Source of the DNA: Hyphomicrobiales bacterium
GTDB lineage: Bacteria; Pseudomonadota; Alphaproteobacteria; Rhizobiales; Rhizobiaceae
Length of the DNA: 64,000 nucleotides
Reading direction: 5' to 3'
Assembly: GCA_900468625.1 (NCBI GenBank)
Contig: UBUL01000008.1
Coordinates: forward strand, 91,276-155,275
Shown: positions 15,673 to 24,514 of the stretch, one piece after another
Layout: each line of letters begins with the position of its first letter
Position numbering within the stretch: position 1 is the stretch's first letter
The notes under the pieces: generated by a model
What the model saw: the letters and a program-made list of their open reading frames with translations, nothing else
Database searches by the model: none
Told to the model about the DNA's origin: nothing
Made by a program: the position numbers and the translations under genes

Positions 15673-17271
15673 TTAGCGGTCGTCGCTGTGGAGAGCCTCT
15701 CTAACGCGCCGCAGTATGATAGCCCGCCGTTTCTGGTCTGCCGCGTCACGCAGTTTTTCGTCCAAATCCAGTACGAGTGATTGGTAATCGTTGTGCCAAT
15801 CGAAATGTCCGACCTCATCGGCTTTCAACCTGGGAGGTGGAGCTGCCGTCGAAACGGCAACAGCGCGATCCTTGGTCAGGCGATAGATGTCGTCGAGCTT
15901 CGGTTGCAAAATCGCCGGCATGGACTTGCGCCTGACCTGTCTGCGCATGAATTGATCGGTCGCCTTCGGTTCGCCGTGCACGAGGAAGAGCCCGCTTCGA
16001 ACCGGCATCCGTGCGGCAATCCAGTCGTCGAGCTCGGTGGCGTCTGCGTGACCGCTGTAAGCGTCGAATGATTTTATTGTTGCTCGAACCGCAATCTGCT
16101 CGCCCTGAATCTTCACGGTATTGGCACCGTCCTGCAGGATGCGGCCCAATGTGCCGGCGGCCTGGAAGCCAACCAACAAAATTGTGGCCTCCTCACGCCA
16201 GAGCCAATTCTTGAGGCGGTGTCTTATGCGGCCGGCTTCGCACATTCCACTTGCTGCGATAACGATATGGAATTCGCGAATGAGGTCGAGTGCTTTCGAT
16301 TGCTCGACCGTCTCGGTAAAGCGCACGTTTTTTCCATCCAATGCGCGAATGAGAAGGTCGCCATTCAGCATGTTTCGTGCATTTCGTTTGAAAACGGCAG
16401 TGGCGCGCGATGCGAGCGGCGAATCGATGATGATCGGAATCCGCGGCAGATCGTTGGCATCCATCAGCGTATTGAGATCGGCCAACAACTCCTGGGTGCG
16501 TTCGACGGCGAATGACGGAATAAGCAGCGCACCGTTCGGACGGCTAGCCTCTTTCACGATCTGGCGAAGTTGATGGCGCCGAGCCTGCTGCGATACGTTT
16601 TCTCTTTCTCGGTCGCCGTAAGTCGTTTCGCAGATAAGGTAATCGATGGCACTCGGAGCATCCGGAACCGCTTCGAATAACTTGTGCTGCGGTCCGATGT
16701 CGCCAGAAAACAGGATGCACATTGTTTCATTGTTGGCGGTCATTTCGATTTCAACGGATGCGGAGCCGAGGAGATGGCCTGCATCCCAAAGGCGAAACCT
16801 GATGCCCTCCTCGATCTCATGCCATTCTTTGTAGGGCACCGAATGGAACTGTGTCATTGCAGCCTGTGCATCGGCGACCGTATAGATCGGCTCGATGGGC
16901 TGATCGGATCGGGATTTGTGTCGGCGGTTCAACTGTTCGACTTCTGCTTCCTGGATGTGGGCGGAGTCCTGCAGCATGATCGCGCAAAGATCCAAAGTCG
17001 GAGCTGTGCAGTAGATCGGCCCCTGAAATCCCGCTTTGGTCAACTTTGGCAAGAGGCCCGAATGATCGATATGGGCATGGGTCAGGATGACCGAATGTAT
17101 CGCCGGGGCATCGAAAGGGAAGGCGCGATAGTTCAGTTCTTTTTCGGTCTTCGATCCTTGGAACATTCCGCAATCGATCAAGATGCGGGTGCCGGAACGG
17201 TCGAGCAGAAAGCAAGATCCGGTTACCGAACCAGCCGCGCCATGAAAGTGCAAAAGAGGGGCAGCCATCAT
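15673..17271 (-). CDS. Metallo-beta-lactamase / beta-CASP / RMMBL nuclease-like protein
   Basis: A 532-residue protein of the CPSF73/RNase J-like superfamily. Metal-binding motifs: ILTHAHIDHSG (HxHxDH), WDAGHLLGS and FSGDIG. The beta-CASP insert follows with ICETTYGDRER, LIPSFAVERTQEL and IVIAASGMCEAGRIRHRL, then SFDAYSGHADATEL and FLVHGEP of the RMMBL region. Such enzymes process RNA as endo- or 5' exonucleases. Bacterial copies of this YciI/ElaC-unlike, CPSF-like type often sit in USP/Hsp islands. The start is 17271 or 17268, because adjacent ATGs are equally placed. The C-terminus has an extra charged tail of about 80 residues. Confidence 0.88.
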   Translation of the reverse strand: MMAAPLLHFHGAAGSVTGSCFLLDRSGTRILIDCGMFQGSKTEKELNYRAFPFDAPAIHSVILTHAHIDHSGLLPKLTKAGFQGPIYCTAPTLDLCAIMLQDSAHIQEAEVEQLNRRHKSRSDQPIEPIYTVADAQAAMTQFHSVPYKEWHEIEEGIRFRLWDAGHLLGSASVEIEMTANNETMCILFSGDIGPQHKLFEAVPDAPSAIDYLICETTYGDRERENVSQQARRHQLRQIVKEASRPNGALLIPSFAVERTQELLADLNTLMDANDLPRIPIIIDSPLASRATAVFKRNARNMLNGDLLIRALDGKNVRFTETVEQSKALDLIREFHIVIAASGMCEAGRIRHRLKNWLWREEATILLVGFQAAGTLGRILQDGANTVKIQGEQIAVRATIKSFDAYSGHADATELDDWIAARMPVRSGLFLVHGEPKATDQFMRRQVRRKSMPAILQPKLDDIYRLTKDRAVAVSTAAPPPRLKADEVGHFDWHNDYQSLVLDLDEKLRDAADQKRRAIILRRVREALHSDDR

Positions 17272-17373
17272 ACATCTCACTTTGGTTGACGATTTCGAAC
17301 TTCGCTTAGAAAAATCCAGCGATTGATAGTGCCGTTGCACCAAACCGTGTTCCGGAGAAGCAATCAGGCGCCT

Positions 17374-17649
17374 TTAATGAAGCTCTCGCCATTTCGCCAC
17401 GTCATTGGAGGTGATCCAGACACGTCCATCTGGCCTGATTTCACCGAGATCATACTTCGTGCTGGCAATTTCGCCGAACACGCCGATATACTCCTGCAGA
17501 CGGCTCTCGTCGCACCGCGGCGGATTTGCCATATCGAGAAGTGCCTGTTTCGTGACAAGAACGATTTTGTTCATGGAACCCGAGTCCATGACCAATAGGG
17601 CTTCGTTGCCGGATGATTTCATCATACCCGTAACGAGTTTGAGCGGCAT
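17374..17649 (-). CDS. DUF1488-like small protein
   Basis: A 91-residue protein. Its second half, MNKIVLVTKQALLDM...RLQEYIGVFGEIASTKYDLGEIRPDGRVWITSNDV, follows the DUF1488 pattern (strand, helix starting S/TxxAL, helix ending K-Y-D, then a DG.V.(I/V)T..D strand). Function unknown. The start at 17649 is fixed by GGAGGAATAAA immediately upstream. A TTGAG-N4-ATCAA palindrome is centred 88 bases upstream. Assignment to DUF1488 is from pattern memory and not certain. Confidence 0.65.
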   Translation of the reverse strand: MPLKLVTGMMKSSGNEALLVMDSGSMNKIVLVTKQALLDMANPPRCDESRLQEYIGVFGEIASTKYDLGEIRPDGRVWITSNDVAKWRELH

Positions 17650-17730
17650 TTTATTCCTCCGAGTTGCTTCCACTGTTAATATTTGCGACAAACTGATGGT
17701 CAGTATGGGCCGAAGAACAAGCTGCGCGCT

Positions 17731-17744
17731 TTGAGTAATATCAA
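17731..17744. promoter_or_regulatory. FNR/FixK-type operator
   Basis: TTGAGTAATATCAA (TTGAG-N4-ATCAA). Its centre is 88 bases before the DUF1488-like start at 17649. Confidence 0.6.
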
Positions 17745-17757
17745 AAACGAAACCCAA

Positions 17758-18112
17758 ATAGCCGAAGGCAGATCATGTCCTGCCCGTGGTTTGATGGAGC
17801 AGACAACTTACAGGGCCGATTGGTCGTGCCAGATTGGCTGATTATGCGGTTGCCGACCTTGCCGGATCGTTAGCGGCAGGTGACGAAAGAGCTTGCCAGG
17901 CATGACGACAAGCGGTCTTCCATAATTTCTCCCGCTTATCGAGGAGCCAGCGGGGCGTTTGAAATGTGTCGGTCGCGCTCACGCGAGCGGGTGGCGTGGT
18001 CCCGCTTGGAGACCAGGCGTTCATTTTCATCGATTGGCACACGCGTATCGTGCTTCAGATTTACTTCGCAATCAATGGGGACGTGGTTCAGATTGCGCCT
18101 GAACCCTCCCGT
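17758..18112. other. Intergenic region, no gene recognised
   Basis: About 355 bases. Several frames cross it, but none has a good start site and family-like composition. A plus-strand frame encoding FIFIDWHTRIVLQIYFAINGD continues into the antisense of the next gene and could be a decayed fragment. No operator was seen. Confidence 0.3.
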
Positions 18113-18385
18113 TTAGTGTTCCTTGCCGCGCAGATCGACGAAGTGGGATCCTATGTCCAGTTCGGTCTCCGCAAAGGCATCGAGAAGATGGATAGTGAAA
18201 TCGCACAGTTCAATCATCCATCGATAACGGACAATGTCGTTCGGCGTTATCTCAATATACTCTTCTGCTGGAAGATGGAGCGCGAAGATCCGCTCGCCGC
18301 TTTTGATGGCTTCGACCCGTGCCTTGAACCGCTCCCGGCGGTCAACGACGACTTCCCTGTTTATCCGAAGGGCCTCATTTTGCAT
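18113..18385 (-). CDS. Hypothetical small protein
   Basis: A 90-residue protein with no recognised domain. It is charged at the N-terminus (RRERFKARVEAIKSGER), followed by LPAEEYIEITPNDIVRYRWMIELCDFTIHLLDAF. The WMIELCDF segment may form a short helix; there is no signal peptide. GGAG lies 7 bases upstream of the ATG, which is the main reason to accept the gene. No FNR-type site was found upstream. Confidence 0.55.
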   Translation of the reverse strand: MQNEALRINREVVVDRRERFKARVEAIKSGERIFALHLPAEEYIEITPNDIVRYRWMIELCDFTIHLLDAFAETELDIGSHFVDLRGKEH

Positions 18386-18770
18386 GATCTAGCTCCAAGA
18401 ACTGAAAAAGGAGACACGAAATACTACTCTGGTTTCCTCGCAACCGAAATACAGTTTCCGCATGCGTGGCAGGGGCTATCCCAACTTAGGTTATTTCTTT
18501 CAGGCGTATATTGCCGTTGGGAGGATGAACTTGAGCCGAAACATCGCAACTTTCAGAAATCGATATTGAAGAAGAAAAGCTTCGCTAAAAAAGGGAAAAA
18601 TATTTGCAGTAACCTTCCGCGCAGTTGGAACATAGGTTGCAAGCGAATTTTCGTCGATAGTGACCGATAATCACAGCCTCCGGTACACACGAACGTCGTG
18701 CCCGTTTGGTCCGAGAAATTTTGAAAATTGGCTACGTCTGGAAGATGATTGCCGGTCGGCTCGCAAATGT
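18386..18770. other. Intergenic region, relatively AT-rich
   Basis: The 385 bases upstream of the operator at 18771 contain no supported gene. The stretch 18545-18615 is noticeably A-rich compared with the surrounding genes, so it may be foreign or a promoter-proximal region. Confidence 0.3.
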
Positions 18771-18784
18771 TTGAGCCCGATCAA
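18771..18784. promoter_or_regulatory. FNR/FixK-type operator
   Basis: TTGAGCCCGATCAA (TTGAG-N4-ATCAA). Its centre is 57 bases before the USP gene start at 18835. Confidence 0.68.
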
Positions 18785-18834
18785 GGAATGAGGCAGCCGG
18801 GGTTGTATTCTTGCCGGAAAGGGAGGGGCGCGAC

Positions 18835-19266
18835 ATGTTTTCGAATATTCTTGTGCCGACCGATGGTTCGGCGCTTGCCTTGGCGGCCGAAGGAAAGGCA
18901 CTCGATTTTGCACGCGAGGCGGAAGCAACCGTTATCTTTCTGGTCGTGATCGAACCTTTTCGTGTTTTCTCGATGGAGCAATCTTCCAGCAGCGAGGAGG
19001 ACCCGGACAGTCTTGCCTATATGCAGGCAGCAAGACTTCTGGCTGAAGCGGAGGCGAATGCGCGGCGTCTGGGTGTTCGCTGCCGCTCTGTCGCGGAAAC
19101 CGACGCTCAGGTCCACGCCGCAATCATTCGAGTGGCTCGCGATTACGGCTGCGACCTGATTGCGATCGCGTCACACGGTCGCAAAGGGTACAAGAGCTTG
19201 TTGCTGGGTAGCGTCACGGCGAAGGTGCTGAGCCATTCCCGCATACCCGTTCTCGTTTATCATTGA
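18835..19266 (+). CDS. Universal stress protein, single domain (UspA family)
   Basis: The 143-residue protein begins MFSNILVPTDGSALALAAEGKAL, the typical first strand and loop, and ends IAIASHGRKGYKSLLLGSVTAKVLSHSRIPVLVY. The latter carries the nucleotide-binding loop with the spacing of the G-2X-G-9X-G(S/T) motif (A in the first position, H-G then GS). This suggests ATP binding with dimer formation. USPs act in survival of starvation, hypoxia and redox stress. The start at 18835 has GGGAGG about 8 bases upstream, and an FNR-type operator lies at the expected distance. The paralogue at 28860 is similar. Confidence 0.92.
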   Translation: MFSNILVPTDGSALALAAEGKALDFAREAEATVIFLVVIEPFRVFSMEQSSSSEEDPDSLAYMQAARLLAEAEANARRLGVRCRSVAETDAQVHAAIIRVARDYGCDLIAIASHGRKGYKSLLLGSVTAKVLSHSRIPVLVYH

Positions 19267-19366
19267 TACAGTCAGCACCGTTAAAGAACCGGTGGAGAAC
19301 GAAGCCCGATCTTGCCGGAAAGTGTGGCAGGTCAGGCTCTCTTTGGAATTCATATGGAGCGCAGCA

Positions 19367-20806
19367 TCACTTCACAACGAGAAAGCGCTTGTGGCTGTCG
19401 CGGAAGATGCCCAGGAGCACGAATTCATCAGACCCCTGCGAGAGTTCCGCAGCCAGGCGAGGCGTCGGGCTCGGATGCTGATTGACGCTGATGATGACGT
19501 CACCAGGCACCAGACCGGCACTGGCTGCCTTGCTGCTGTCGATCACGGATGACACAAGCGCGCCTTCGACTTTGCCAAACGCATCGGAGTCCGGGCTGAG
19601 CTTTTCGAGAGTGATGCCGTCGAGTATTCCGTGCCCCTCGACCTCAGTTGAGATTGACGCTTGGGCGCCCTTGAATTCCGGACGCAATGTCGCATAGAGA
19701 TCAACCCTTCCCGAAGGACGCGCAAGTGAGATCCGCACGGATGCGCCGGGAGGGAAGGATGCTATTCTTGCGTGCAGTTCGGTGGCACTTTTGATCGGAA
19801 CTTCATTGACGGCGACAATAACATCCCCCGGTTTCATCCCGGCGCTTGCTGCCGGGGATCCGGATATAACATCGCTGATCAGTGCGCCGGTGGATGTATT
19901 GATTCCAATGGCTCTTTGAATGTCTCGATCGTTGTTCTGGACCTCAACGCCGAGCTGACCACGGTGAATTTCTCCGTTGGCTATCAGCTGCCGCATGATA
20001 TCTCGCGCAGTATTGATGGGGATGGCAAAGCCGATGCCGACATTGCCGCCCGAAGCACCGATAATGGCGCTGTTGATACCGACGAGCTCACCTTTGAGGT
20101 TGACCAGGGCGCCGCCGGAATTGCCCGGATTAAGCGAGGCATCGGTTTGAATGATGTCCTGATATCCTTCCACTCCGAATTCGGCTCGACCGATCGCACT
20201 GACTATACCGAATGTCGCTGTTCGTCCGAGGCCAAACGGATTTCCGATCGCTGCCACATAGTCGCCGACGCGCAGCTTGCTCGAATCGCCAAGCCGCGCA
20301 GCGATCAGGCCCGACGCTTTGATCTGAACGACGGCGATGTCCGTTTCCACGTCCGAGCCGATGACGGAACCCTCATAGGCAGAACCGTCGGCAACCGCGA
20401 CCTTGATGTCGGTCGCTCCCTCAATGACATGGTTGTTCGTGAGGATATAGCCATTGCCGGCATCGACGATGACGCCTGCGCCGACGGTTTGGGAAATCCG
20501 CGTGAAGGGCACGGCGTTTACGGAGGATTCCTGCGATCCATCCGCCTGAGGCAATGTCGCGCCGGCGGCATCGCTGGACGTCGCAGGCGCGCGAACGGAA
20601 ATGCTGACGACGGTTGGAATGACTTTTTCCAACATAGGCGCCAACGAGGGGAGCGTCAGAGACGTTGCATGCGTTGGATAGCAACCCACAAGGACGGTCA
20701 GAGCTGCCGACAGCGCGATGATTGCCTGATGCCTCAAGGGGAGATGGGGCAAGCATCTTGCTCCGCCAGGAATATCAGGGATCCATATGAGTGGGATTGT
20801 GCGCAT
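19367..20806 (-). CDS. DegP/HtrA-type serine protease, probable lipoprotein
   Basis: A 479-residue periplasmic protease with a chymotrypsin-like domain and two PDZ domains. Catalytic residues are visible: H126 in LTNNHVIEG, D156 in ETDIAVVQ and S230 in NPGNSGGAL. PDZ domains at about 265-355 and 370-470 each have a PGDVI(V/I)(A/S)VN loop. The N-terminal hydrophobic segment ends TVLVGC, a good lipobox, so it may be lipid-anchored through C42; classic DegP is soluble. It degrades or refolds misfolded envelope proteins. The start at 20806 has AGGAGG 9 bases upstream; 20812 is alternative but only 3 bases from it. A degenerate FNR-type site is centred about 63 bases upstream. Confidence 0.92.
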   Translation of the reverse strand: MRTIPLIWIPDIPGGARCLPHLPLRHQAIIALSAALTVLVGCYPTHATSLTLPSLAPMLEKVIPTVVSISVRAPATSSDAAGATLPQADGSQESSVNAVPFTRISQTVGAGVIVDAGNGYILTNNHVIEGATDIKVAVADGSAYEGSVIGSDVETDIAVVQIKASGLIAARLGDSSKLRVGDYVAAIGNPFGLGRTATFGIVSAIGRAEFGVEGYQDIIQTDASLNPGNSGGALVNLKGELVGINSAIIGASGGNVGIGFAIPINTARDIMRQLIANGEIHRGQLGVEVQNNDRDIQRAIGINTSTGALISDVISGSPAASAGMKPGDVIVAVNEVPIKSATELHARIASFPPGASVRISLARPSGRVDLYATLRPEFKGAQASISTEVEGHGILDGITLEKLSPDSDAFGKVEGALVSSVIDSSKAASAGLVPGDVIISVNQHPSPTPRLAAELSQGSDEFVLLGIFRDSHKRFLVVK

Positions 20807-20862
20807 TTCCATCGTCCTCCTTGGAAGAACGGGCAGGATATCGGCGAGGAAAAGGCTCTGCA

Positions 20863-20876
20863 TTGACAAGAAGCAA
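20863..20876. promoter_or_regulatory. Degenerate FNR/FixK-like site
   Basis: TTGACAAGAAGCAA (one mismatch in each half from TTGAT-N4-ATCAA). Its centre is 63 bases before the HtrA start, the usual distance here. Confidence 0.35.
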
Positions 20877-20880
20877 AAAG

Positions 20881-21081
20881 GGGACGCGAGCCGTTCATGC
20901 GTTCCGCCGGGCTCACCTGGACGGTGGCGCGGCGGAGGAGATCACGAAACTCATCCATAATGAAAATCCCGATCTTGTCGTCTGTGGCGCCGGAGGTCTT
21001 TCAGGCCTGTCCCAGATGACTCTCGGTAGCGCATTCGCAAAGGTCGCGCATTCATGCCCTGCGACCTGCGGAACGATGCAT
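20881..21081 (+). pseudogene. Remnant of a universal stress protein (C-terminal part)
   Basis: A plus-strand frame across 20881-21081 encodes AEEITKLIHNENPDLVVCGAGGLSGLSQMTLGSAFAKVAHSCPAT, best read as the last third of a USP. It has the (D/P)DLVV strand, a nucleotide loop G-A-G-G-LSGLSQMTL-GS and the HSCP ending. There is no N-terminal half, no start site, and the sequence after HSCPAT loses the final strand. It is therefore a decayed gene left between HtrA and the DUF3775 gene, adding to the six intact USPs. Confidence 0.6.
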
Positions 21082-21152
21082 CGAGATGCCCGCAATGTTT
21101 GCCGCAGGAAGGAAGATTTGGGCGCCCCGATGTTTACCGCGGAGCGCCGGCC

Positions 21153-21590
21153 TTACAAATGGCTGCTTTCGAGCGCCTGGCAGGACTGGCCGAACATTGA
21201 CAGCGCTTCTTCAAGATAATCTCCAAGCAACGGCGTGCCGATGAGATAGTCAGCCGTGCGGCCATTATGCGCCTCTGTTGCGGTGTCGCGCACTTCCTGC
21301 CAGTCGAGCGCAGTTCCGTCACCTCGTCCGAGCCAAACCAGGGTCACAAGGTCGATTTGCTCGTCAATGCTGAGCGCCCAAATCGCACTGCGGATTTCCT
21401 CCTGAACCGGGTCGTCCGCGCCGTCTTCCAGAACGTCGATCATGGCGTCATCCGACGGATTGGAAGAGGATCCTTCGTTGCTCCAGGCGTCCTTGCCATC
21501 GAATTGGCGAGCCTTCATTATGAAAAAGCACACTTTTTCCGGGGGTATGGTCAATGGCCAAGCTGGTAAATCGTCGTCAACCTTCTTCAT
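21153..21590 (-). CDS. DUF3775 family protein
   Basis: A 145-residue acidic protein. IPPEKVCFFIMKARQFDGKD, SNPSDDAMIDVLEDGADDP, LVTLVWLGRGDGT and TADYLIGTPLLGDYLEEALSMFG are the conserved blocks of DUF3775 as I remember them. Function unknown; common in rhizobia. GGAGCGGGATC precedes the ATG. It lies 82 bases downstream of the triple-BON gene and is probably in the same transcript. Confidence 0.82.
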   Translation of the reverse strand: MKKVDDDLPAWPLTIPPEKVCFFIMKARQFDGKDAWSNEGSSSNPSDDAMIDVLEDGADDPVQEEIRSAIWALSIDEQIDLVTLVWLGRGDGTALDWQEVRDTATEAHNGRTADYLIGTPLLGDYLEEALSMFGQSCQALESSHL

Positions 21591-21672
21591 GATCCCGCTC
21601 CAGGGGGTGAAATGGCCTCCGGCCAGTCAATCAATGCCGAGCAGCCTTGCACCGGCTGCCCGGCGACCGGGC

Positions 21673-22320
21673 TCAGCCGATCGAAAGGTGGTCTTCTACG
21701 GTTCGCACGCCCGGAGCCGACCAGGCAGCGTGTTCCGCCGCTTGACGTTCCGACCAGGTCTTGACCTTGCCGTGCAGCGTCACCTTGCCATCGGCCACGT
21801 TGACGTTGATGGCATGAGCTTCGATTTCCGCGTCCCTTCGGAAGGCGTCTTCGATGCGTTTCTTGACATCAGACGAGGTGATGCGAGGAGCCACCTCGAT
21901 CAGGTTGGAAACGCCGACGACGCCGGACAGATCCCGCACGGCGTCTGCCGCGGCGTTCTTCTGATAGTGCCACTCCACTCGCCCATTGAGCGTCACCCAG
22001 CCATTCTGGACCTTCACCTGAACCGCATCCTTCGGAATAGTGACATGCCAGCCGATCGTATTGACGGCGCGTTTGGCGATTTCGTCGTCGGCCGTCCGGT
22101 GCGCCCCTGCGGGGCGGACTTCAATACCCATAGCGATCGCCTTAACACCCTTGATGCGCCGCGTCGCCCGCTCTGCAACTTCTTTTTCGGCATAGGTGGA
22201 AACGTGGCCTGAAAGAGTAATGACGCCATTGTCGGAGGTAACACCGATATTGGCTGCATCGATGCTTGGTTCGAACTCAAGCTCATCCAGGATTAATTGG
22301 CGAAGTGTGATATCGTCCAT
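21673..22320 (-). CDS. Triple BON-domain protein (copy 1)
   Basis: A 215-residue protein made of three consecutive BON domains (about 1-70, 78-145 and 150-215). Each has a helix, a GWVTLNG/GVITLSG/GKVTLHG strand turn and a (V/A)xGV..V.. ending (IKGVKAI, LSGVVGVSNL, APGVRTVEDHL). There is no signal peptide, so unlike OsmY it may be cytoplasmic. BON domains bind phospholipids or other membrane components, and OsmY-type proteins act as chaperones. It is very similar to 32126-32773. GGAG precedes the start by about 8 bases, and an FNR-type palindrome is centred 70 bases upstream. Confidence 0.9.
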   Translation of the reverse strand: MDDITLRQLILDELEFEPSIDAANIGVTSDNGVITLSGHVSTYAEKEVAERATRRIKGVKAIAMGIEVRPAGAHRTADDEIAKRAVNTIGWHVTIPKDAVQVKVQNGWVTLNGRVEWHYQKNAAADAVRDLSGVVGVSNLIEVAPRITSSDVKKRIEDAFRRDAEIEAHAINVNVADGKVTLHGKVKTWSERQAAEHAAWSAPGVRTVEDHLSIG

Positions 22321-22383
22321 GAGACAATCTCCTCTGTTAATACCTCGAACGAACGCACATTACGACAGTGTTCGGTGTTGACA

Positions 22384-22397
22384 TTGACATGGCTCAA
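22384..22397. promoter_or_regulatory. FNR/FixK-type operator
   Basis: TTGACATGGCTCAA (TTGAC-N4-CTCAA). Its centre is 70 bases before the triple-BON start at 22320. Confidence 0.6.
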
Positions 22398-22754
22398 TTG
22401 CTTCCTCGCGGAAGCAAGGATGGTTCACGCGGCATTGATGATCTGCGTTGCAAGTTGCGGCGTGCTTGCGGCGATGACGCCGTCGATCCTGACCGCCTCG
22501 CGCTTATCTTCCTGGAAGGGTGCTCCGTCGGAACGCAGGGCAAGCCCTCCTGTCGCCTCGACACGCACCTGTCCTAAGACGGATGTCCCACGATCGGCCT
22601 GATCTATGCGCCTGCGCGAAAGCGATAAATTCTTTCATTCTCCCGCCTTTCGGACGATCGGGATCAGGGCCTCTGCCAGTCGCTGTCGCGAAGCGGGCTG
22701 CATTCCATTGCACCTGCGATCGATGCCCCTGCGATCATTAATCGACATACGCTT

Positions 22755-22782
22755 TGTTTCATTGATGCGCATCAATGAAACA
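22755..22782. promoter_or_regulatory. 28-base perfect palindrome containing an FNR/FixK-type operator
   Basis: The core TTGATGCGCATCAA at 22762-22775 is a perfect operator, and the dyad extends without mismatch to 22755 on the left and 22782 on the right. The core centre is 67 bases before the kinase-like start at 22836 (52 before the ATG at 22821). Confidence 0.78.
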
Positions 22783-22835
22783 CAGCGCCGCCGGCTTCAA
22801 TTTTACTTCACAGAAACCATATGCGGGGCCGGCCG

Positions 22836-24392
22836 ATGATCATCCAAGACCAATTCAAGGTCACATCCTTTCTCAAGCGCGCTCTTTCGCAGCATGGTGA
22901 TCCGGTGCAGACGATGGAGACGCACATCTCCAGAATATTTTTGTCCGGGGATCGTGCCTACAAGATGAAGCGGGCCGTTCTACTGCCTTACGTGGACTTT
23001 TCCAACGTGGACAAGAGGCGCGCTGCCTGCCTGAAGGAAATCGAGCTCAACGGGCCGACCGCGCCTGGAATCTATCTTGCCGTTCGCACGGTTACGCAAG
23101 CTTCGGACGGGGAACTCGCCATCGATGGCGAAGGACCGGTCATCGAGACCATTGTCGAAATGAAGCGTTTCGATCAGTCGCTTCTGCTTGACCGTGTAGC
23201 GCAGTCCGACGGATTGACGCCAGAGATGATGACGGCGCTTGCAAGGGCCGTCACGCAGTTTCACCGCCAGGCGCCGATCATCCGCGATCGCGGCGGCGCG
23301 GCCAATATGGCTGATGTCCTCAAGATCAATGAGGCGGGTTTTGCCGCCAGTCATGTCTTCTCCGGAAAAGAAGTCGAGGAGTTGACGATCCGTTTCAACA
23401 AGCGGCTTGCCGCGCTTTCCGATTTGCTCGACAGGCGGGGAGCTGCGGGAAAAGTCAGGCGTTGTCACGGGGATTTGCATCTGCGCAATATTTTCCTTCT
23501 TGATGGCCAACCCTGCCTGTTCGATTGCATCGAGTTTAATGACAGTATTGCCACCAGCGATATCTTGTATGATCTGGCCTTTCTGCTGATGGACCTCTGG
23601 CATCGGGGACATGCCGAATTTGCGAATCTCGTCATGAACCGATATCTCGATGAAACTGGGGAAGACGACGGTTTCGCCGCGCTTTCGTTCTTTATGGCGG
23701 TGCGCGCTGCCGTGCGCGCCCACGTCGTCGCCACCCAGGCGGAGGAGCTCGGCGATCGCGGAGCGGCGCTTGCATCCGAAGCCCGCTCCTATTTCGTGCT
23801 GGCAGGCAATCTCCTTCAGCTGCCGCGGGCAAGCCTTATTGCGATTGGCGGGCTCAGCGGATCGGGTAAGTCAACGCTTGCCGAAGCGCTTGCGCCCCAT
23901 GTGGGTGTGCCGCCCGGCGCCCGTGTCATCGAAAGCGATCGCATCCGCAAATCCCTGTATGATGTGCCTCCGGAAACACATCTGCCTCAAAGTGCGTATC
24001 ACCCCGAAGTTTCGGCTCGGGTCTACCGGGAAATATCATGGCGCGCCCGGGTCATTCTCGCGCAGGAGGGCGCCGTGGTCGCCGACGCGGTCTTCGACAG
24101 GGTCGAAAATCGCAAGCTGCTCGAGTTCGCGGCAACGGAGAAGAGGTGCGCATTTTCCGGCTTCTGGCTGGATGCGGACCCAGCCCTGCTTTGGCAGCGT
24201 GTCCAGACGCGTAAGGGAGGCGTATCGGACGCGACGGTGGAGGTGCTTTCGAAGCAACTGTCGAAGGAAGTAACCCCGGTGGACTGGAACAAGCTGAACG
24301 CTGCGCATCGGACTGACGACCTCGTGAGCGAAATTCTGCACCATCTTCAACCGGAAAAGCCAGTTCCGGCCTGCATTGCAGAGGGAATTTGA
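22836..24392 (+). CDS. Bifunctional aminoglycoside phosphotransferase-like / AAA-ATPase protein
   Basis: A 518-residue two-domain protein. The N-terminal APH/choline-kinase-like domain (about 20-320) has the catalytic loop CHGDLHLRNIF (210-220) and the metal-binding FDCIEFND (229-236). The C-terminal P-loop kinase domain has GGLSGSGKST (338-347), then VIESDRIRK and VVADAVFDR. The substrate is unknown; antibiotic modification is not implied. Rv2004c of the mycobacterial DosR regulon has, as recalled, the same fusion. The start at 22836 is preferred over an in-frame ATG at 22821 from operator spacing, but neither has a strong ribosome site. Confidence 0.88.
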   Translation: MIIQDQFKVTSFLKRALSQHGDPVQTMETHISRIFLSGDRAYKMKRAVLLPYVDFSNVDKRRAACLKEIELNGPTAPGIYLAVRTVTQASDGELAIDGEGPVIETIVEMKRFDQSLLLDRVAQSDGLTPEMMTALARAVTQFHRQAPIIRDRGGAANMADVLKINEAGFAASHVFSGKEVEELTIRFNKRLAALSDLLDRRGAAGKVRRCHGDLHLRNIFLLDGQPCLFDCIEFNDSIATSDILYDLAFLLMDLWHRGHAEFANLVMNRYLDETGEDDGFAALSFFMAVRAAVRAHVVATQAEELGDRGAALASEARSYFVLAGNLLQLPRASLIAIGGLSGSGKSTLAEALAPHVGVPPGARVIESDRIRKSLYDVPPETHLPQSAYHPEVSARVYREISWRARVILAQEGAVVADAVFDRVENRKLLEFAATEKRCAFSGFWLDADPALLWQRVQTRKGGVSDATVEVLSKQLSKEVTPVDWNKLNAAHRTDDLVSEILHHLQPEKPVPACIAEGI

Positions 24393-24446
24393 GGAGGCCT
24401 TGCTCCCGGCGGAAAAGGTGCCGGGCGGGTGCCGAATTCGCCCGTC

Positions 24447-24460
24447 TTGATCATCGTCAA
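24447..24460. promoter_or_regulatory. FNR/FixK-type operator
   Basis: TTGATCATCGTCAA (TTGAT-N4-GTCAA). Its centre is 61 bases before the FtsH start at 24515. Confidence 0.7.
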
Positions 24461-24514
24461 AGCGCCCGAAGCCAGGGAGTGCGACAGTAAAAATAATCTG
24501 CGGTGGAGAGACGG

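Larger units (their letters stand above)
22321..22835. other. Intergenic region with two operators and a possible gene fragment
   Basis: A 515-base divergent gap. It carries an operator for the BON gene (22384) and a strong palindrome for the kinase-like gene (22755-22782). Between them the minus strand can be read as TSVLGQVRVEATGGLALRS...PQLATQIINAA ending about 22431. This coding-like tail lacks a start in frame and may be a decayed gene. I do not recognise it. Confidence 0.35.

Noticed and set aside
17966..18670. Long plus-strand frame opposite the small hypothetical gene
   Set aside because: It spans the antisense of 18113-18385 and has low-complexity, unlikely protein composition and no start site.
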